A stretch of DNA of 38,276 bases from positions 1 to 38,276 of the IMG/VR virus record IMGVR_UViG_3300044714_000134, one strand, 5' to 3'. Of this stretch, positions 23,617 through 30,596 are shown in pieces (the first letter of the stretch is position 1; the number at the start of each line of letters is the position of its first letter). A program made the translations under genes and the position numbers. Source of the stretch: a virus. The notes under the pieces are model-generated. The model was not told the DNA's origin and did not search any database. It saw only the letters and a program-made list of their open reading frames with translations.

Positions 23617-24476
23617 ATCGGGCGATCATGACCTCGACTACCTCAAGCACTTACGACTTCTTCCTTCCGATCTGCGCGAAGCTTTGGAGAGATAGGATCG
23701 GGTACGAGCCCCTTATTTTTTTTGTTGGGACTCCAGAGGAATGGAGTTCAGGGCACAGAAAAGTTGTCCTCGATGAGGTATCGAAAGAGAATTACCCGGT
23801 AGAGTGGGTTGGTCACATAGAAGGCATCGAAGACTTCACGGTAGCTACGTGCATGAGGCAGCACGGTGCAGCACTTTCGTGGCTCGACCCGTCAGATCTC
23901 ATGGCCGTTGGAGACGTTGACCTCTTTCCGGTCAGCAGGGAATTCCACAGTCCTCATGATACCCGTAAGAACGAACTCGCGATCCGGCACGCCTCCAACT
24001 ATGGACAAAACGGAAAATACCCGGCCTATGGTCCGTGTATGCCAGTCTCAACCTGGAGAGAGGTAATGAGATTGACTGTCGGGGATCCAATTGGGTCCAT
24101 GCTTAAGACATTCCAAGAATTTGGTCTTTACGAGATCGTCAAGCTTCAAAAAGCGAACCCAATGAAAGAGGACCGGCTGTGGTTTTTCGATGAAATAACA
24201 CTGTCGAAGAGAATCTGCGAAAGCAGGTTTGGGTCTAGTTTTTTACCAGTAGAAGGAGCTCCAGGACAAAGACTATGTAGGACGGCCTGGCCCGGTAGAG
24301 TGGTCGCGTCGAATTACGTCGACGCTCACTGTCCGAGACCTGGGTGGACCTACGAAAACTGGAAGAAAATAAAAGATCTATTGAAGCAAATCGAGCCGAA
24401 TTACTTCCCATGGCTTGATCGTTATCTCGCTGCATATAGAAAATCAGGGCCGTCTGTTGGGGATCCGTTCGCATGA
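23613..24476 (+). CDS. Putative GT-A-type glycosyltransferase with DxD motif
   Basis: 287 aa, ATGA overlap. It starts with TSTTSSTYDFFLPICAKLW and EPLIFFVGTPEEW. The GDVDLFPV stretch is a metal-binding DxD motif at the end of a hydrophobic strand (LMAVGDVDLF). Downstream blocks include KYPAYGPCMPVSTWREVM and DRLWFFDEITLSKRI, where acidic residues could act on the acceptor. Together these suggest a retaining or inverting GT-A enzyme of an uncharacterised family. AT-richer than the upstream methyltransferase gene, like its neighbour copy 2. Overlaps the acetyltransferase gene by ATGA. Confidence 0.6.
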   Translation: MNRAIMTSTTSSTYDFFLPICAKLWRDRIGYEPLIFFVGTPEEWSSGHRKVVLDEVSKENYPVEWVGHIEGIEDFTVATCMRQHGAALSWLDPSDLMAVGDVDLFPVSREFHSPHDTRKNELAIRHASNYGQNGKYPAYGPCMPVSTWREVMRLTVGDPIGSMLKTFQEFGLYEIVKLQKANPMKEDRLWFFDEITLSKRICESRFGSSFLPVEGAPGQRLCRTAWPGRVVASNYVDAHCPRPGWTYENWKKIKDLLKQIEPNYFPWLDRYLAAYRKSGPSVGDPFA

Positions 24477-25111
24477 TCGCGACCCATTCCCAGATGTACA
24501 GCGATGTCTTCGACTTCAAGGTTGGAGTCCTCGAGACGAAGCCGCCGATCTACGCGTACGACGTGAAGTCCAACAACAAAGGGCATTTCGACGTTGTGTT
24601 CGTGAAGTCCGATTCTTGGGTGGATCCCCATGGAGACGTGACTGCGCTCGACTATCTGTACGACATGGAATTTGAGCCAGGTCATAAGATCACGAAGCCG
24701 ACCACGAGCTACCAAGTCTCGGACTTCGAACACGTCAAGATCGCTCAAACGGCGTTTAAGGATAGCCGGTTCCTGAGAGACCACATGCTCCACCAGAACG
24801 TCGAGCGGATGTTCTCTGGGTGGATCTCCAGAAAAATGGTGCATGTTTTTGGCGGAGCCCCTCTCGATGCGTTCCTCTACGAGAACTCCGACGAAGACGG
24901 CGCCAGAAGAATATCCCTCCTGGCGGTAAAGGATTCCTGCCGAGGAACCGGCCTTGGAAAGCTCCTGGTGAACGGCGTCCTCGATACTGCCCCAGTTTCG
25001 TTGTGGCGCGTCAAGGTTTCCTGTAGGAACCACCGGGCGCTCAGGTTCTACGAGAGCATCGGTTTCCAGGTAAAATCCGTGAGCACTGCTTTTCACGTCT
25101 GGACCGTATGA
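24473..25111 (+). CDS. GNAT-family N-acetyltransferase, WecD-like
   Basis: 212 aa, ATGA overlap. The C-terminal GNAT domain has the acetyl-CoA pyrophosphate-binding motif A (SLLAVKDSCRGTGLGKLL, about 148-165) and motif B (VSCRNHRALRFYESIGF, about 182-198). The N-terminal half is a separate alpha/beta domain, as in WecD (dTDP-fucosamine acetyltransferase, 224 aa in E. coli). Directly upstream of a WecE-like aminotransferase, as wecD and wecE are adjacent in enterobacteria. Predicted role: N-acetylation of the 4-amino sugar nucleotide made by the aminotransferase. The GNAT call is firm; WecD function is inferred from the pair. Confidence 0.75.
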   Translation: MIATHSQMYSDVFDFKVGVLETKPPIYAYDVKSNNKGHFDVVFVKSDSWVDPHGDVTALDYLYDMEFEPGHKITKPTTSYQVSDFEHVKIAQTAFKDSRFLRDHMLHQNVERMFSGWISRKMVHVFGGAPLDAFLYENSDEDGARRISLLAVKDSCRGTGLGKLLVNGVLDTAPVSLWRVKVSCRNHRALRFYESIGFQVKSVSTAFHVWTV

Positions 25112-26247
25112 CCGTACCGACAATTCCATTCAACCGGCCGTCTTTAGAGGGGCGGGAGATCGAGTATATCCAGGACGCGCTTAGGGTCGGGCACGTCTCT
25201 GGGGATGGGCCATACACGCATCGCTGCTGCGAGCTCCTTGAAAAGACCTTGGAGGCCAAAAAAGTCATCCTTACGACGTCCTGCACCCACGCTCTCGAGA
25301 TGTCGAGCCTTCTCCTGGGTCTTCAGCCTAGCGACGAGGTTATCGTTCCGTCGTTCACTTTCGTTTCGACGGCAGCTGCCTTTGCGATCCGCGGTATCAG
25401 GCCGGTCTTCGTCGACATCCGGCCGGATACGCTCAACATGAACGAGTCCGACCTGGAGTCGAAAATAAGTTCGAAAACGCGCGCCATCGTTCCGGTCCAC
25501 TACGCCGGCGTCGGGTGCGAGATGGACTGGATTTTGGACGTCGCCATTCGCCACGGGCTTCGTATTATTGAGGACAACGCTCACGGATTGTTTGGAAAGT
25601 ACCGTGGACGTGAACTTGGAACGTTCGGTGCCCTCGGCACCCTCAGCTTTCACGAAACGAAAAACATCATTTGCGGAGAGGGCGGAGCCTTGATCGTGAA
25701 TGACCAGGCGCTGGCACAGCGGGCCGAGATCCTGTGCGAGAAGGGAACTAATCGGTCGACGTTCTTGCGCGGCTTGGTCGACAAGTATACCTGGGTGGAT
25801 CTGGGGTCGAGCTGGCATCCGTCGGACATCCTGGCTGCTTTCCTGTACGCCCAACTCGAGGCGAGAGAGCGGATCCTGCAGAAGCGCCGGCGCGTCTGGG
25901 AGCTCTACGACAACTACCTTGAGAGCTGGGCGTACCAAAACGGAATCAAGCGCCCACTGGTCCCAGCTCACTGCGAGCAGTCGTACCACATGTACTACCT
26001 TGTCCTCTCCTCTCCCGAGGAAAGGGATTCGCTGATGTCTCATCTTAAGAAGGCCGGAATCTCCAGCGTATTCCATTACGTCCCTCTCCACAGCTCTCCG
26101 ATGGGACTTCAGCTCGGTGGAAAAGTTGGAGATTGTCCGGTCACGGAATGGGTCAGCAGCCGCCTGGTCCGCCTTCCTTTCTACAACAACCTGACCTTCG
26201 ACGATCAGAGCCGAGTCGTCGAATCCCTGGTCGGATGGAAATTCTAA
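25108..26247 (+). CDS. wecE: DegT/DnrJ/EryC1-family sugar aminotransferase, WecE-like
   Basis: 379 aa, ATGA overlap. Very similar in layout to WecE (dTDP-4-amino-4,6-dideoxy-D-galactose transaminase): IPFNRPSLEGREIEYIQ, SGDGPYTHRC, TTSCTHALEMSSLLL, PSFTFVSTAAAFAIRG, VPVHYAGVGCEMD and the PLP lysine K185 in SFHETKN. The next blocks EGGALIVND, EKGTNRSTFLRG and DKYTWVDLGSS also match. A PLP enzyme using glutamate to aminate dTDP-4-keto-6-deoxyglucose. The genes making that substrate (rmlA, rmlB) are not in the window. Last gene of the glycan operon, followed by a new promoter at 26256. Confidence 0.9.
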   Translation: MTVPTIPFNRPSLEGREIEYIQDALRVGHVSGDGPYTHRCCELLEKTLEAKKVILTTSCTHALEMSSLLLGLQPSDEVIVPSFTFVSTAAAFAIRGIRPVFVDIRPDTLNMNESDLESKISSKTRAIVPVHYAGVGCEMDWILDVAIRHGLRIIEDNAHGLFGKYRGRELGTFGALGTLSFHETKNIICGEGGALIVNDQALAQRAEILCEKGTNRSTFLRGLVDKYTWVDLGSSWHPSDILAAFLYAQLEARERILQKRRRVWELYDNYLESWAYQNGIKRPLVPAHCEQSYHMYYLVLSSPEERDSLMSHLKKAGISSVFHYVPLHSSPMGLQLGGKVGDCPVTEWVSSRLVRLPFYNNLTFDDQSRVVESLVGWKF

Positions 26248-26255
26248 AATAGCTG

Positions 26256-26298
26256 TTGCTTTTCACTGTACTTCACAGTATATATTCTGTACGGTGAA
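26256..26298 (+). promoter_or_regulatory. Promoter with paired operator sites before the accessory operon
   Basis: -35 TTGCTT (26256-26261), 17 bases, -10 TATATA (26279-26284). TTCACTGTAC (26262-26271) lies in the spacer exactly as at 6567. Its near-perfect inverted partner GTACGGTGAA lies just past the -10 (26289-26298). The two sites straddle the -10, a layout for cooperative repression. The downstream gene has a strong AGGAGG site. Confidence 0.7.
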
Positions 26299-26311
26299 TG
26301 CAGGAGGTTAG

Positions 26312-27052
26312 ATGGTTGCTCTGATGGTGATCCTTCTTCAGACCCTTCCGTCTTCCGACCAAACTCTGAAGCCGATTTTCGACCACGAGACCACCCCTGG
26401 TTACACGGAGAGCAGCCTCCAGAAAATTGGGATGGGGGACGAATGGGTTGCCGCCGCGAAAAAGCTCCCGTCATTCAGGGTTCAACTGTACGACCGGGCC
26501 TCAGAGTGGTACGTCAAAGCGTGGCCCGATCTAGACCCTTTTTGGAAGACCAGGGCGAGGGAGCAGGGGGCTAGGATGGCCGCGTCTCGCTCTCCAGGGG
26601 TGAGCGGAAAGCGTCTCCCTAGTGGATGGAACTCGTCGATGGGTGCAGCTTTCCTAGACGGGACCGTGGCGAGGACGGGATCATATTCGATCAGGATCCC
26701 CGGAGGTAAGGGAGAGACGTACTTTGGGAGCGACCCAATACCGCTCACCGGAAAGACGGTCGAGGTCTCTGTTTGGGTCAGAAGCGACGGGACGGACTCC
26801 CATAACGACGTGATCACCATTTACCTGCTGGACAAAAATAAGCGCGGCCTTGACTCTGACAGGTTCAACGCACCCATGGACACTCCGTTCTGGGTCCGCG
26901 TGACCGGCAAAAAAGACGCCATCCGCGATGCCGCATTTGTCGGGGTTGGGGTGGCGGTTCGATCCGGAAGTGGAAACGTCTGGCTGGACGACTATTCAAT
27001 GAAGATCGACGGGAAGGAAGTCCTGAAGAATCCGTCTTTTGAGGAAAGGTAA
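26312..27052 (+). CDS. Secreted or exposed protein with carbohydrate-binding-like domain
   Basis: 246 aa, ATG behind AGGAGG. It starts with a short hydrophobic stretch (MVALMVILLQTLP) that could be a weak signal peptide. A helical region with tryptophans follows (about 40-95). The C-terminal domain (about 105-245) has the galactose-binding-like jelly-roll pattern of CBM4/9/22 modules: GWNSSMGAAFLDGTVARTGSYSIRI, VEVSVWVRSDG and a closing strand VWLDDYSMKIDGK...NPSFEER. It would bind a glycan; next to the glycan operon it may be a virion decoration or attachment protein. First gene of the 26256 promoter. Domain call moderate, role inferred. Confidence 0.6.
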   Translation: MVALMVILLQTLPSSDQTLKPIFDHETTPGYTESSLQKIGMGDEWVAAAKKLPSFRVQLYDRASEWYVKAWPDLDPFWKTRAREQGARMAASRSPGVSGKRLPSGWNSSMGAAFLDGTVARTGSYSIRIPGGKGETYFGSDPIPLTGKTVEVSVWVRSDGTDSHNDVITIYLLDKNKRGLDSDRFNAPMDTPFWVRVTGKKDAIRDAAFVGVGVAVRSGSGNVWLDDYSMKIDGKEVLKNPSFEER

Positions 27053-27053
27053 C

Positions 27054-27506
27054 GTGGAAGAATTCCTGGAAGAGAGCGACGGGGACCGGAAGGCGATCGA
27101 GCTTAAGAAAGCGCAAAAGACCACCCTGATCGCGGACATGTCCGCGCGCCAGGCTCCATTCCTGGACCTGATCGGTCAATTCCATAAGCTCTTCTGGGAA
27201 CTCCCAAATCTGACCACCAGGGACGTCGACGCGCGTCTCCAGGCTATGTTCGAGAAATTGATGGAGGCTTCCGCAACGGTCGGGATCTCCAGGAATTCCG
27301 TACCGTCCCTCAAAGAATGCTGTGGCAAGAAGAGGGTCTGGCCGGATGAGATCGGACAGTCTGGGATCCTGCCGACTGTTCAGAAGTCCGGCCTTGGAGA
27401 CCTGATCAAGAAGTTGACGGAACTGTGCGGGATCAAACCTTGCGAAGGATGTGAACGGCGGCGCCGCTGGCTCAATGGGATCCGGTGGCCTTGGAATAAA
27501 AGCTAA
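27054..27506 (+). CDS. Hypothetical protein with C-terminal cysteine cluster
   Basis: 150 aa from GTG 27054, four bases after GAGGAAAGG. An in-frame TTG upstream lies inside the previous gene. Helical N-terminus (FLDLIGQFHKLFWELPNL). The C-terminal third contains CCGKK and CGIKPCEGCERRRRW, which could bind zinc and nucleic acid. No family recognised. Co-transcribed with the carbohydrate-binding protein. Confidence 0.55.
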   Translation: MEEFLEESDGDRKAIELKKAQKTTLIADMSARQAPFLDLIGQFHKLFWELPNLTTRDVDARLQAMFEKLMEASATVGISRNSVPSLKECCGKKRVWPDEIGQSGILPTVQKSGLGDLIKKLTELCGIKPCEGCERRRRWLNGIRWPWNKS

Positions 27507-27516
27507 GGAGAGAGAG

Positions 27517-27783
27517 ATGGGCGTCACTTCAAGCGAGGCAGTCCAGCGGATCCAGAAGCTGATCGAGACGGTCGAGGAGAAGAGGCTGTCCCTGGTTGTG
27601 GCAACCTCCAACTACAATCGCCTCAAGATCGAGATCGAAGCTTCCCTGCGGAAGGCCGAGAAGGATTTCGAGGCCTCGAAGGAGTCCTTGCAGCAGGTCC
27701 GCAAGCAGCTCGAGGTCGAGCTGGTGAAGTTCGACCCGGCCCTGTTCGTCGCGGGAGGTGAGCCGTGCCTCAAGAAAAGCTAA
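27517..27783 (+). CDS. Small coiled-coil protein
   Basis: 88 aa from ATG 27517 behind AAGGAGAGAGAG. Almost entirely heptad-like helix (VQRIQKLIETVEEKRLSL, IEASLRKAEKDFEASKE, LQQVRKQLEVELVKF). Probably a dimeric coiled coil; a scaffold or adaptor is possible. Overlaps the next gene. Confidence 0.55.
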   Translation: MGVTSSEAVQRIQKLIETVEEKRLSLVVATSNYNRLKIEIEASLRKAEKDFEASKESLQQVRKQLEVELVKFDPALFVAGGEPCLKKS

Positions 27784-27992
27784 CACCTCTCGAGATGGCT
27801 CTGGCACTCAACAAGATGAGCCGCTCCCTCGAGACCGACTTCGAGTGCGACTTCCACGATTCCGTCCTGACAAAGCTCCAGGCCGGCGGAATTCTAACCA
27901 CGAAGCAGGACGCCAAGCTCCGGGAGCTCTACGAGAAGTACTTCCGTGACGGTGAAGAAGACGTTGACGTGGAAGACGAGGTCGACCTTTAG
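27765..27992 (+). CDS. Small acidic helical protein
   Basis: 75 aa, GTG start behind GGGAGGTGAGCC, overlapping the coiled-coil gene by 19 bases. Helical with LTPLEMALALNKMSRSLE and TTKQDAKLRELYEKYF; the tail is strongly acidic (DGEEDVDVEDEVDL). Partner of the preceding coiled-coil protein by context. Function unknown. Confidence 0.55.
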   Translation: MPQEKLTPLEMALALNKMSRSLETDFECDFHDSVLTKLQAGGILTTKQDAKLRELYEKYFRDGEEDVDVEDEVDL

Positions 27993-28014
27993 AAATCAGA
28001 ACCCCTTTATCGGG

Positions 28015-28048
28015 CGCCCAGCCCTCTCTATCCTGTTTGGACTGGGCG
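28015..28048 (+). terminator. Hairpin after the small-gene cluster, possible terminator
   Basis: CGCCCAG (28015-28021) pairs with CTGGGCG (28042-28048) around a 20-base loop. No T-tract follows, so factor-independent termination would be weak; it may instead stabilise or end the upstream transcript. Confidence 0.35.
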
Positions 28049-28062
28049 TCACATAAATGGGC

Positions 28063-28086
28063 TTTATTTTATGATGGGAAGATAAA
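28063..28086 (+). repeat. Intergenic hairpin, divergent member of the TAATCTTC family
   Basis: TTTATTTT (28063-28070) pairs with AAGATAAA (28079-28086) with one G-U, loop eight bases. The 3' arm GGAAGATAA is the family signature. AAGGAG and the ATG of the next gene follow. Confidence 0.45.
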
Positions 28087-28096
28087 AGGAGTGGTT

Positions 28097-28597
28097 ATGG
28101 GATCTGTTCTTCAACCGTGGGTTCACGAGCTTCCTCTTATGCAGCAGTCAGTTTTGATCGCGTCGGTTCGTGGGCCGGATGGAATTAAGAAGGACCATCC
28201 GGTGAAGGTGCTGTGCCGCTGGCTTCGTCGGAGTTTTTTGATCTCAGCCTTCGATGGAAAGGCACTCGATGACCCATACGTCCCGGGCGGTGGTTCGTTC
28301 ACGGGGCCATGCGTTCAGCAGACAAAAGAAGGCCTTACCGGCCTAGACTGGCACGCGAAGGAGTACCTTCGGTGTGTTGACGAGCTTCCTCACCACTTCC
28401 AACTTCATTTGATGCACGCGGCCGAAATCCTTGGATACAAGCATCCGAACGATGGCGTCCGGATCTGGTGGAACGACTTCTACCTTTCCATCGTAAACGA
28501 CGCGCACCTGGTCCCTGAGACGAAAGAAAAGATGGAGTTCCGTCTTGGAGATAAAGAGAAACAGTGGCGCTCATGCGAGGAGGTTACCGCAAAATGA
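28097..28597 (+). CDS. Conserved phage protein of unknown function
   Basis: 166 aa from ATG 28097, five bases after AAGGAG. The frame is open from 28037 but without a ribosome-binding site. Signature blocks include ASVRGPDGIKKDHPVKVL, RWLRRSFLISAFDG, GGGSFTGPC, the very conserved VDELPHHFQLHLMHAAEILGYKHP, and WWNDFYLSIVNDAHLVPETKEKM. I recall this block pattern from uncharacterised phage and prophage proteins. His-rich, so possibly metal-binding. It overlaps by ATGA with a MazG-like gene, hinting at a role in nucleotide or DNA metabolism. Confidence 0.7.
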   Translation: MGSVLQPWVHELPLMQQSVLIASVRGPDGIKKDHPVKVLCRWLRRSFLISAFDGKALDDPYVPGGGSFTGPCVQQTKEGLTGLDWHAKEYLRCVDELPHHFQLHLMHAAEILGYKHPNDGVRIWWNDFYLSIVNDAHLVPETKEKMEFRLGDKEKQWRSCEEVTAK

Positions 28598-28908
28598 CCA
28601 TGACGATTAAGCAGCTTCAGCTCGATATGAAGCCGTGGGCCGTCGAGCCGCACTTCTCAAACAACGCGGACCCGTGCTTCATGCTCAAGCACGCCCTGTT
28701 CCATGCGACCAAGGCTACTGGAAAGATTGCCGGCGCCGCAGACGAGCACGACCATAGCGGTGCCTCTGGCGTTCCAGCCGTCAGCTTCAGGGGATGCGAG
28801 AAGTACCTTGCTGACCTGGTGATCTGCGCCATGAAGATGGCGTCTGAGACGGGGGTCGACCTTGGACAAACCGTCGAAGATCGTATGAGGGACAAGGGAC
28901 TCCTGTAG
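28594..28908 (+). CDS. MazG-like nucleotide pyrophosphohydrolase-type protein
   Basis: 104 aa, ATGA overlap; GAGGAGG lies 11 bases upstream, and a second ATG two codons later is also possible. All-helical with FMLKHALFHATKATGKIAGAADEHDHS, then YLADLVICAMKMASETGVDL and VEDRMRDKGLL. The order of a helix with H/K/E metal-ligand candidates, a flexible loop and a LADLxICAxxMA helix is that of phage MazG-like proteins, which hydrolyse NTPs or (p)ppGpp. The canonical EExxE motif is weak, so activity is uncertain. Confidence 0.55.
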   Translation: MTMTIKQLQLDMKPWAVEPHFSNNADPCFMLKHALFHATKATGKIAGAADEHDHSGASGVPAVSFRGCEKYLADLVICAMKMASETGVDLGQTVEDRMRDKGLL

Positions 28909-28915
28909 GGATTTG

Positions 28916-28937
28916 TAATCTTCGATTCGGAAGATAA
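28916..28937 (+). repeat. Intergenic hairpin of the TAATCTTC/GAAGATAA family
   Basis: TAATCTTC (28916-28923), loop GATTCG-like, GAAGATAA (28930-28937). ATG follows immediately (28938), opening a 21-codon frame that is probably not a gene. Confidence 0.7.
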
Positions 28938-28957
28938 ATGAATATCCAACACCTTCT

Positions 28958-28998
28958 GACTCTGGCGGGTTCCCCCTGCCGGAGTCCTATTAAGTTTT
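28958..28998 (+). terminator. Probable rho-independent terminator
   Basis: GACTCTGGCGGG (28958-28969), loop TTCC, CCCTGCCGGAGTC (28974-28986): a stem of about 12 bp with two G-U pairs, followed by CTATTAAGTTTT. The T-tract is imperfect, so efficiency may be partial. Confidence 0.55.
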
Positions 28999-29013
28999 CG
29001 TGATACTTAGCTT

Positions 29014-29115
29014 ATGAGAGTACAAATGGAACAGACAGCCAAAGAAAACGCCCTCTGTGAGGCCACGGACTTCTTTCACGAATGGCTGACCGACTTAGAG
29101 GAGCACCTTTCATGA
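29014..29115 (+). CDS. Very small acidic protein
   Basis: 33 aa (or 29 aa from the second ATG at 29026). It runs QTAKENALCEATDFFHEWL and ends LTDLEEHLS. The final codons contain AGAGGAG, the ribosome-binding site of the next gene, and the stop overlaps that gene's start as ATGA. The tight coupling is the main evidence that it is translated. Confidence 0.45.
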   Translation: MRVQMEQTAKENALCEATDFFHEWLTDLEEHLS

Positions 29116-29321
29116 CTTGTGAGAACGCCGATCTTGGAATCCTTGGGGTTCACAAGATCCAGTATTACGACGACGACACGGGCTATGGGACAACCCAGTG
29201 TGGGCTGGCCATCTTCCCGCATGAAGTCGTCTGGACCGACAAGCCCGTGTGGGGCTGCAACGGCTGTGACCACGACAAGAAACAGGAAGAGAAACCCAGC
29301 GAATCGAGAGAGAAAAAGTAG
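29112..29321 (+). CDS. Small hypothetical protein with CxxC
   Basis: 69 aa from ATG 29112, eight bases after AGAGGAG (an upstream in-frame start at 29082 has no ribosome-binding site). Acidic aromatic start (VHKIQYYDDDTGYG), then CGLAIFPHEVVW and WGCNGCDHDKKQ, ending in a charged tail (EEKPSESREKK). A single metal site is possible. Followed by a family hairpin and the methyltransferase gene. Confidence 0.6.
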   Translation: MTCENADLGILGVHKIQYYDDDTGYGTTQCGLAIFPHEVVWTDKPVWGCNGCDHDKKQEEKPSESREKK

Positions 29322-29325
29322 GCTC

Positions 29326-29345
29326 AATCTTCTCAAGCTAAGATT
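29326..29345 (+). repeat. Intergenic hairpin of the TAATCTTC family
   Basis: AATCTT (29326-29331) pairs with AAGATT (29340-29345), loop CTCAAGCT; ATAGG and the ATG of the methyltransferase gene follow within five bases. Confidence 0.6.
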
Positions 29346-29350
29346 ATAGG

Positions 29351-30592
29351 ATGGTAGAGGGTGTGGATTTTCATTCCTCCAGGATCCTGTCCGTCTGCTC
29401 CGGAGTCGGGCAGCTCGATACCGGCATCCGTGTGGCGCTCCCAAGGTCTCGCGTCGTCTGCTGCGTTGAGCACGAAGCATACGCCGCCCACGTCCTGGCT
29501 TCGCGCATGGAAGATGAAGCCCTGGATGCGGCGCCTATTTGGACGAATCTACGAACCTTCGATGGCCGTCCGTGGCGTGGCCTTGTGGATGGAATCGTTG
29601 GCGGCTATCCCTGTCAGCCCTTCTCTCAGGCCGGAAAGCGGCTTGGGGCAGAAGACCCACGCCACCTCTGGCCGGAAATCCTCCGACTCATCGGAGAGGT
29701 TGAGCCTGGGTGGTGTTGGTTTGAGAACGTCCGCGGACACCTTACAAAAGGATTCGACGTCGTCTACCGAGACCTTCGCGCAGCTGGTTACCGAGTTAAA
29801 GCGGGACTTTTCAGCGCGGAGGAAGTCGGCGCGAGCCACCAGAGAGAGAGACTCTTCATCCTCGCAATGGCAGACACCGGCGACGGACGCCTTCCGGTGC
29901 CGTGGCGGGGATCGGAAGGACGAGATGGGTCTGGATCAGAAAGCGCGAAACTGGTCGACCCCGACAGCTTCCGGCGAGGAGAGGGGCCCTGCCACGTACA
30001 AGCAGGGCGGGACGCCGCTGAAGCAGCAGGCTATGAAATGGCCGACGGCCACGGCACAGGACGCCGGTGGATCCGGACGGCACACGACGAAGTCAGGATC
30101 GATGCACCCAGGAACGACGCTGATGGATGCGATCCAGCTCTGGCCAACACCAAGGACGATCACGGGCGGTGCGGAGAGCGCGGAGCGGAAGCAGGAGCTC
30201 GGCCGGGAGAACTCGGGCGGCGGGGATCTTCAGGCAGCGGTGGAGAAGTGGCCAACGCCGAACCAGAGGGACTACAAGGGCCCGGACCTGAAGAGCCGGC
30301 ACGGCGGAGCGTCCCTCCCTCACTTCGTGGAGACTGGGGAGCGAGTTCACTCCCAATCTTTGCCCCAGGTCCCGGTGACGTCCGTATCTGGGGGCGAGTT
30401 GTCGAAGACGGGTCTACAAACGGCCTTGCGCCGTCGACTCAACCCGGCGTTCGTATGCTGGCTGATGGGGTGGCCTTGGTGGTGGACGAATCCCGGAGAG
30501 ATCAGCTCCGCGCGATCGGCAACGGGGTGGTACCTCTTCAGGCTTCGTTCGCATTTAGCGTCCTTACTCGCAAGATGGGAGTCGTTATCTAG
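29351..30592 (+). CDS. C5-cytosine DNA methyltransferase (Dcm-type)
   Basis: 413 aa. Motif I SVCSGVGQLDTG (14-25), motif IV with catalytic Cys88 in GGYPCQPFSQAG, motif VI ENVRGH (125-130), motif VIII QRERLFI (164-170) and motif X RAIGNGVVPLQASFAF near the end are all present, so the enzyme should be active. It transfers methyl from SAM to C5 of cytosine, probably to protect phage DNA from host restriction. The region between VIII and X is long, Gly/Arg-rich and includes repeated ADT/ANT/ANA triplets. The same DNA is also open and motif-rich in the +1 frame (see next entry). No restriction endonuclease is adjacent, so it is an orphan enzyme. Confidence 0.9.
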   Translation: MVEGVDFHSSRILSVCSGVGQLDTGIRVALPRSRVVCCVEHEAYAAHVLASRMEDEALDAAPIWTNLRTFDGRPWRGLVDGIVGGYPCQPFSQAGKRLGAEDPRHLWPEILRLIGEVEPGWCWFENVRGHLTKGFDVVYRDLRAAGYRVKAGLFSAEEVGASHQRERLFILAMADTGDGRLPVPWRGSEGRDGSGSESAKLVDPDSFRRGEGPCHVQAGRDAAEAAGYEMADGHGTGRRWIRTAHDEVRIDAPRNDADGCDPALANTKDDHGRCGERGAEAGARPGELGRRGSSGSGGEVANAEPEGLQGPGPEEPARRSVPPSLRGDWGASSLPIFAPGPGDVRIWGRVVEDGSTNGLAPSTQPGVRMLADGVALVVDESRRDQLRAIGNGVVPLQASFAFSVLTRKMGVVI

Positions 30593-30596
30593 ATGA
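29868..30596 (+). CDS. Possible overprinted +1-frame protein with WPTP repeats inside the methyltransferase gene
   Basis: This frame is open from 29361 to the TGA at 30596. From 29868 it carries five W-x-T-x repeats: WQTPATDAF, WSTPTASGE, WPTATAQDA, WPTPRTITG and WPTPNQRDY, at TGG positions 29868, 29952, 30039, 30141 and 30249. A C-terminal block RRRLNPAFVCWLMGWPWWWTNP follows near 30430-30490. I recall these motifs from phage proteins found at methyltransferase loci. The same bases read in the methyltransferase frame give MADT, LVDP, MADG, LANT and VANA. No clear ribosome-binding site or shift site is identified, so expression is unproven. Confidence 0.4.
   Translation, partial: WQTPATDAFRCRGGDRKDEMGLDQKARNWSTPTASGEERGPATYKQGGTPLKQQAMKWPTATAQDAGGSGRHTTKSGSMHPGTTLMDAIQLWPTPRTITGGAESAERKQELGRENSGGGDLQAAVEKWPTPNQRDYKGPDLKSRHGGASLPHFVETGERVHSQSLPQVPVTSVSGGELSKTGLQTALRRRLNPAFVCWLMGWPWWWTNPGEISSARSATGWYLFRLRSHLASLLARWESLSR

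Noticed and set aside
26265-26280. CTGT...ACAG spacing in the 26256 promoter as a LexA (SOS) box
   Set aside because: The spacing is five bases rather than the eight of the enterobacterial box, and the shared TTCACTGTAC motif explains the site better.
28938-29003. 21-codon plus-strand frame directly after the 28916 hairpin
   Set aside because: It is filled by a terminator-like hairpin and has no ribosome-binding site beyond the GGAAG of the repeat.
29351-30592. Sequencing frameshift in the methyltransferase gene as the cause of the second frame
   Set aside because: The first frame is intact from motif I to motif X, so no correction is needed to make a complete enzyme.
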